Part shown: piece after piece, positions 61,002 to 64,000 of the stretch
Layout of the letters: each line of letters begins with the position of its first letter
How positions within the stretch are numbered: the first letter of the stretch is position 1
Source of the DNA: Candidatus Tidjanibacter faecipullorum
GTDB lineage: Bacteria > Bacteroidota > Bacteroidia > Bacteroidales > Rikenellaceae
Length of the DNA: 64,000 nt
NCBI GenBank assembly: GCA_019116245.1
Contig: DXCC01000017.1
Span: 152,245 to 216,244 of the forward strand
Reading direction: 5' to 3'
Notes under the pieces: model-generated
What the model was told of the DNA's origin: nothing
Seen by the model: the letters and a program-made list of their open reading frames with translations, nothing else
The model's database searches: none
Translations under genes and position numbers: made by a program

Positions 61002-61056
61002 ACAAAATGGAACGGCCCGCAGGGCCTTTCCTGCAAACCAAAAGTTTCGCTATAAC

Positions 61057-61980
61057 ATGATCCTCAATTCATTCCTTACGGTCGTCTGGCAGTTCAACCC
61101 GACGTTTGTCCGCATCGGAACCTTCGATATCCGCTGGTACGGCGTGATGTGGGCGGTGGCCATCGGCCTGGGCGCCTATTTTTTCACGCGGTTCTGCAAG
61201 CGCGAGGGGCTGCCCGCCAAGCTGGCCGATTCCATTTTCATCTACGGCGCCCTGGCCACGATCATCGGCTCGCGGCTGGGTCACTGTCTGTTCTACGAAC
61301 CGGGCTACTATCTGGCCGATCCGATCAAGATCCTGGCTTTCCGGGACGGCGGCATGGCCAGCCATGGCGCTGCGGTGGGCCTGCTGATTGGCCTGTGGCT
61401 CTTCTCCAGACACAACAGGATGCCCTACCTGTGGTCGCTCGACCGGGTGATGATTCCCGTGGCCGTGGGCGGCGCCTTCGTGCGGCTGGGCAATCTGTTC
61501 AACCATGAGATATATGGCCATCCGACCGATGTGCCGTGGGCGTTCCGCTTTATTGAGAATGTGAATGCCTGGATGAACGGCGCCGAACCGGTCTTCGGCC
61601 CGCCCAGCCATCCGACCCAGATCTACGAGGCGCTGGCCTACCTGGTGCTGTTCGGCATTCTGTGCTGGCTCTATTACGGGCTGGATGCGGGACGCCGCTA
61701 TCCGGGACTGATGTTTGGCGTGGGACTGATCGGCGTGTTCCTGTCGCGTTTCCTGATCGAGTATGTCAAGAACGACCAGGTCGATTTCGAAGCCACCATG
61801 TGGCTGAATATGGGCCAGTGGCTCAGCATTCCCTTCATCGTGGCAGGCGTGGTGATGATCGTCTACGGTCTGAAGCACGAGCAGCATCCCGTTCCGCTGG
61901 CCCAGGTGCAGGCGCTGGCGGCCGAACGTGAGCAGCGGGAGCAGCGCCAGGCCCGGCAGACAAAAAAACGGAAAAAATAG
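61057..61980 (+). CDS. lgt: Prolipoprotein diacylglyceryl transferase
   Basis: 307 residues with about seven membrane helices. Attaches the diacylglyceryl group to the lipobox Cys of prolipoproteins. RWYGVMWAVAIGLG, GSRLGHCLFYEP, GGMASHGAAVGLL (catalytic His region), GNLFNHEIYGHPTDVPWAFRF with the Lgt signature, and PTQIYEALAY are all present. The Arg/Lys-rich tail is typical. Followed after 7 bp by the HU-SPOR gene. Confidence 0.96.
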   Translation: MILNSFLTVVWQFNPTFVRIGTFDIRWYGVMWAVAIGLGAYFFTRFCKREGLPAKLADSIFIYGALATIIGSRLGHCLFYEPGYYLADPIKILAFRDGGMASHGAAVGLLIGLWLFSRHNRMPYLWSLDRVMIPVAVGGAFVRLGNLFNHEIYGHPTDVPWAFRFIENVNAWMNGAEPVFGPPSHPTQIYEALAYLVLFGILCWLYYGLDAGRRYPGLMFGVGLIGVFLSRFLIEYVKNDQVDFEATMWLNMGQWLSIPFIVAGVVMIVYGLKHEQHPVPLAQVQALAAEREQREQRQARQTKKRKK

Positions 61981-61987
61981 GCGGCCG

Positions 61988-62827
61988 ATGGAACCTCTGG
62001 AACGCATCCTGTTCGATACCCTGGCCCATGGCCGGCGGGTGACTCTGCCGGGTGTGGGGACGCTGGCGGTGGAGCGTGTGGCGGCCTCCTTCGTTTCGGG
62101 GCGCTCGCTGCGTCCGCCCTATTATAAAGTGGTCTTTGTGCCGCAGGAGGATGCGGCCGGTCGTTCGCTGGGCGAGGAGCCCGGCTATGTGGCGTGGCTG
62201 AAGGGGACCGAGCGCGAACAGGGTGTCCGGGATTTCGGCCCTGCCGGCATCCTGCGTGACGGGACGTTCGAAATGACCCCCGCGCTGGCCGAACGGCTTA
62301 ACCCGCAGGGCACCGATCCGGTGCCGTTGCATCCGGCCTCCCGGGCGGGACGTGTGGTGGCCGTTGTGGCGGGCGTGCTGGTGGTGGCTGTCGCCGTCAT
62401 CTGGTGGGGCAGCCGCAGCGGGGACGTGGACGTGCGCGAAGTCCGTGCGCCGCAGACCGTAGCTGCAGAGGCCCGTCCGGTGGACGATGGTGCCGCGACG
62501 GCCGTCCGGGTGGCGGAACAGGAGGCGGCAACTCCGGCCGATACGCTGTCGTCGGCATCGCCCGCGGCGGTGCTGCCGGAGGCCGAACCCGCGGCAGGTC
62601 CGCTGTTCCATGTGGTGGTCGGCGTCTTCTCCGAGGAGGTCAATGCCGACAAGCTGATCGCTGCCGATCCGCTGGGCATCGGCACGGCGGGCTACCGCAA
62701 GGTGCCTTTCCGGAACAGCCAGCTGCTCGTGAGCGCTTTCGCTTCGACGGATCGGGCGGCAGCCGACTCCTGCCGCCGGGTGCTGTCGCGCCGCAACGGC
62801 GAGTTGTGGGTGTACGAACAGCGCTGA
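61988..62827 (+). CDS. HU-CCDC81/SPOR-domain protein
   Basis: 279 residues. An N-terminal HU-CCDC81-like domain (about 1-75: ILFDTLAHGRRVTLPGVGTLAVERVAA, PPYYKVVFV) is followed by one membrane helix (about 121-140), an Ala/Val-rich linker and a C-terminal SPOR domain (about 208-275, FHVVVGVFSEEVNADKLIA ... RKVPFRNSQLLVSAFAS). SPOR binds denuded peptidoglycan at division sites. The combination is common in Bacteroidota and probably links cytoplasmic filament or DNA-like binding to the septum; role inferred. Confidence 0.87.
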   Translation: MEPLERILFDTLAHGRRVTLPGVGTLAVERVAASFVSGRSLRPPYYKVVFVPQEDAAGRSLGEEPGYVAWLKGTEREQGVRDFGPAGILRDGTFEMTPALAERLNPQGTDPVPLHPASRAGRVVAVVAGVLVVAVAVIWWGSRSGDVDVREVRAPQTVAAEARPVDDGAATAVRVAEQEAATPADTLSSASPAAVLPEAEPAAGPLFHVVVGVFSEEVNADKLIAADPLGIGTAGYRKVPFRNSQLLVSAFASTDRAAADSCRRVLSRRNGELWVYEQR

Positions 62828-62867
62828 CCGCTCCCCGTCCCGAAGGGAGCGGGAAGGACTGTTTTTT
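62828..62867 (+). terminator. Possible terminator after the HU-SPOR gene
   Basis: A 7-bp stem (ccgctcc 62828-62834 with ggagcgg 62846-62852), then a T6 run at 62862-62867 after a 9-bp gap. Weak, and it overlaps the start of the dnaX promoter. Confidence 0.45.
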
Positions 62868-62868
62868 G

Positions 62869-62903
62869 TAACTTTGTACGGAGATGCGCCGGTCGGGCGC
62901 ATC
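62869..62903 (+). promoter_or_regulatory. dnaX promoter -7 element and leader hairpin
   Basis: TAACTTTG at 62869-62876. Right after the expected start lies an 8-bp hairpin (gatgcgcc 62883-62890 with ggcgcatc 62896-62903) in the ~40-nt leader. Confidence 0.6.
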
Positions 62904-62920
62904 GTCCTGTTTGACGGAAG

Positions 62921-64000
62921 ATGGAGAATTTTATCGTTTCGGCCCGGAAGTACCGGCCGGCCACCTTTGAGTCGGTGGTCGGACAGTCGCATATCACCTC
63001 GACGCTGAAGAATGCGATCGCCCGCGGACAGCTGGCCCATGCCTACCTGTTCTGCGGTCCGCGCGGTGTGGGCAAGACCACCTGCGCCCGCATCTTCGCC
63101 AAGTCGATCAACTGCCTCTCGCCCCGCGACAGCGAAGCGTGCGGCGAGTGTGAGTCGTGCCGCGCCTTCGACGAGGGGCGCAGTTTCAACATCCACGAGC
63201 TGGATGCCGCCTCGAACAACTCGGTGGACGACATCCGTACGCTGATCGAACAGGTGCGGATTCCGCCGCAGGTGGGGCGTTACAGCGTCTACATCATCGA
63301 CGAGGTGCACATGCTCTCGCAGGCGGCCTTCAATGCCTTTCTGAAGACGCTCGAGGAGCCGCCCACCCATGCGATCTTCATCCTGGCCACCACCGAGAAA
63401 CACAAGATTCTCCCGACGATCCTGTCGCGGTGCCAGATCTACGACTTCAACCGGATCCGCGTCGAGGATGCCGTCTCCTACCTGAAACTCATCGCTTCGA
63501 AAGAGGGCATCACATACGACGACGAGTCGCTCAACCTCATTGCGGCCAAGGCCGACGGCGGCATGCGCGATGCGCTGAGCATGTTCGACAAGGCGGTGGC
63601 CTTCAGCGGACGTCAGCTCGACTTCCGCGATGTGGCCCGGACGCTCAACGTACTCGATTACGATACTTATTTCAAGGTAACCGCCTTTGCGGCGGCGGGC
63701 GACTACCGGTCGGCCCTGCTGCTGCTCGACGAGGTGCTGCGCAAGGGGTTCTCCGTGCAGACCTTTGTCGGCGGACTGGCCGGCCATCTGCGCGACCTGC
63801 TCATGTGCAAGGATGCCCGGACGGCCCCCCTGCTCGAAGTGACGGGAACGCTGCTCGACCGCTACCGCAAGCAGAGCGCGGAGCTGGATACGGCCTATCT
63901 GTTCAATGCCGTGGCATTGCTGAACAATGTGGATGCCGGCCTGCGCACGGCCCCCAACGTACGGCTCCACACCGAGCTCGGCCTGATGAAGCTGTGCGGC
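62921..64000 (+). CDS. dnaX: DNA polymerase III subunit gamma/tau, N-terminal part (runs out of the window)
   Basis: First 360 residues; no stop is reached. Clamp-loader ATPase. Walker A GPRGVGKTTCARIF (about 46-59), zinc-binding Cys cluster CLSPRDSEACGECESC (about 65-80), Walker B YIIDEVHMLS, sensor 1 ATTEKHKILPTILSRCQIYDF with the SRC arginine finger, and the lid domain GGMRDALSMFDKAVAFSG. The interaction C-terminus of tau lies beyond 64000. Confidence 0.97.
   Translation, partial: MENFIVSARKYRPATFESVVGQSHITSTLKNAIARGQLAHAYLFCGPRGVGKTTCARIFAKSINCLSPRDSEACGECESCRAFDEGRSFNIHELDAASNNSVDDIRTLIEQVRIPPQVGRYSVYIIDEVHMLSQAAFNAFLKTLEEPPTHAIFILATTEKHKILPTILSRCQIYDFNRIRVEDAVSYLKLIASKEGITYDDESLNLIAAKADGGMRDALSMFDKAVAFSGRQLDFRDVARTLNVLDYDTYFKVTAFAAAGDYRSALLLLDEVLRKGFSVQTFVGGLAGHLRDLLMCKDARTAPLLEVTGTLLDRYRKQSAELDTAYLFNAVALLNNVDAGLRTAPNVRLHTELGLMKLCG

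Overview
The window is chromosomal DNA from a GC-rich member of the Bacteroidota, most likely Bacteroidales and possibly Alistipes/Rikenellaceae. The family level is inferred from GC content and gene content, not from a marker gene. The phylum is supported directly: promoters match the Bacteroidota pattern (TTG or TTTG, about 20 bp, then TAnnTTTG), Shine-Dalgarno sequences are almost absent, and the gene set is typical (PorV-like and DUF5723 proteins, Omp28 and DUF4988 lipoproteins, the heme operon hmuRYSTUV, DPP III, SPOR/HU-CCDC81, DUF4271-hemD, fused DAHP synthase-chorismate mutase). I see no CRISPR array, prophage or IS element.

Layout. 1-3.7 kb: end of metK, a polysaccharide deacetylase, ubiX, a winged-helix regulator with its membrane partner, and efp. 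4-8.3 kb: a collagen-like surface lipoprotein, then a tyrosine recombinase flanked by 22-bp inverted repeats that also enclose an outward-facing promoter. This looks like a phase-variable promoter switch and is the most interesting locus. 8.3-9.3 kb: a PorV/PorQ-like outer-membrane protein. 9.5-18.3 kb: a complete heme-acquisition operon, transcribed leftward. 18.5-21.3 kb: a PspC-PspC-PadR-PspC-LiaF-like envelope-stress operon. 21.4-27.5 kb: a leftward operon (DPP III, M23 peptidase, flavin-binding protein, SDR, ispD, PH-domain protein). 27.7-30.3 kb: rpsO-pnp. 30.5-36.5 kb: a TPR/OmpA-like lipoprotein and an SGNH-MBOAT-PAP2 cell-surface acylation cluster. 36.6-40.7 kb: ruvB, a candidate small RNA, aroA-type DAHP synthase-chorismate mutase, and an Omp28-family lipoprotein. 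40.8-43.7 kb: lnt-folC. 44.0-52.3 kb: a long rightward run, lysE-cmk-ispH-membrane protein-S41 protease-histidine kinase-DUF4271-hemD-rnpA-yidD. 52.4-54.1 kb: tRNA-Cys, argR and recO. 54.2-58.5 kb: hsp20 with a sigma-54-type promoter, and the sdhCAB (frdCAB) operon. 58.7-64 kb: an outer-membrane DUF5723 protein with a lipoprotein partner, lgt, a HU-SPOR protein and the start of dnaX.

How the genes fit together. Heme uptake (hmu) complements the partial tetrapyrrole gene set (hemD) and the fumarate reductase/succinate dehydrogenase that needs heme b. Lipoprotein maturation genes (lgt, lnt) sit in the same window as several lipoproteins. Two MEP isoprenoid genes (ispD, ispH) lie in separate operons. 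Gene functions are assigned from recognised motifs; no database search was run.
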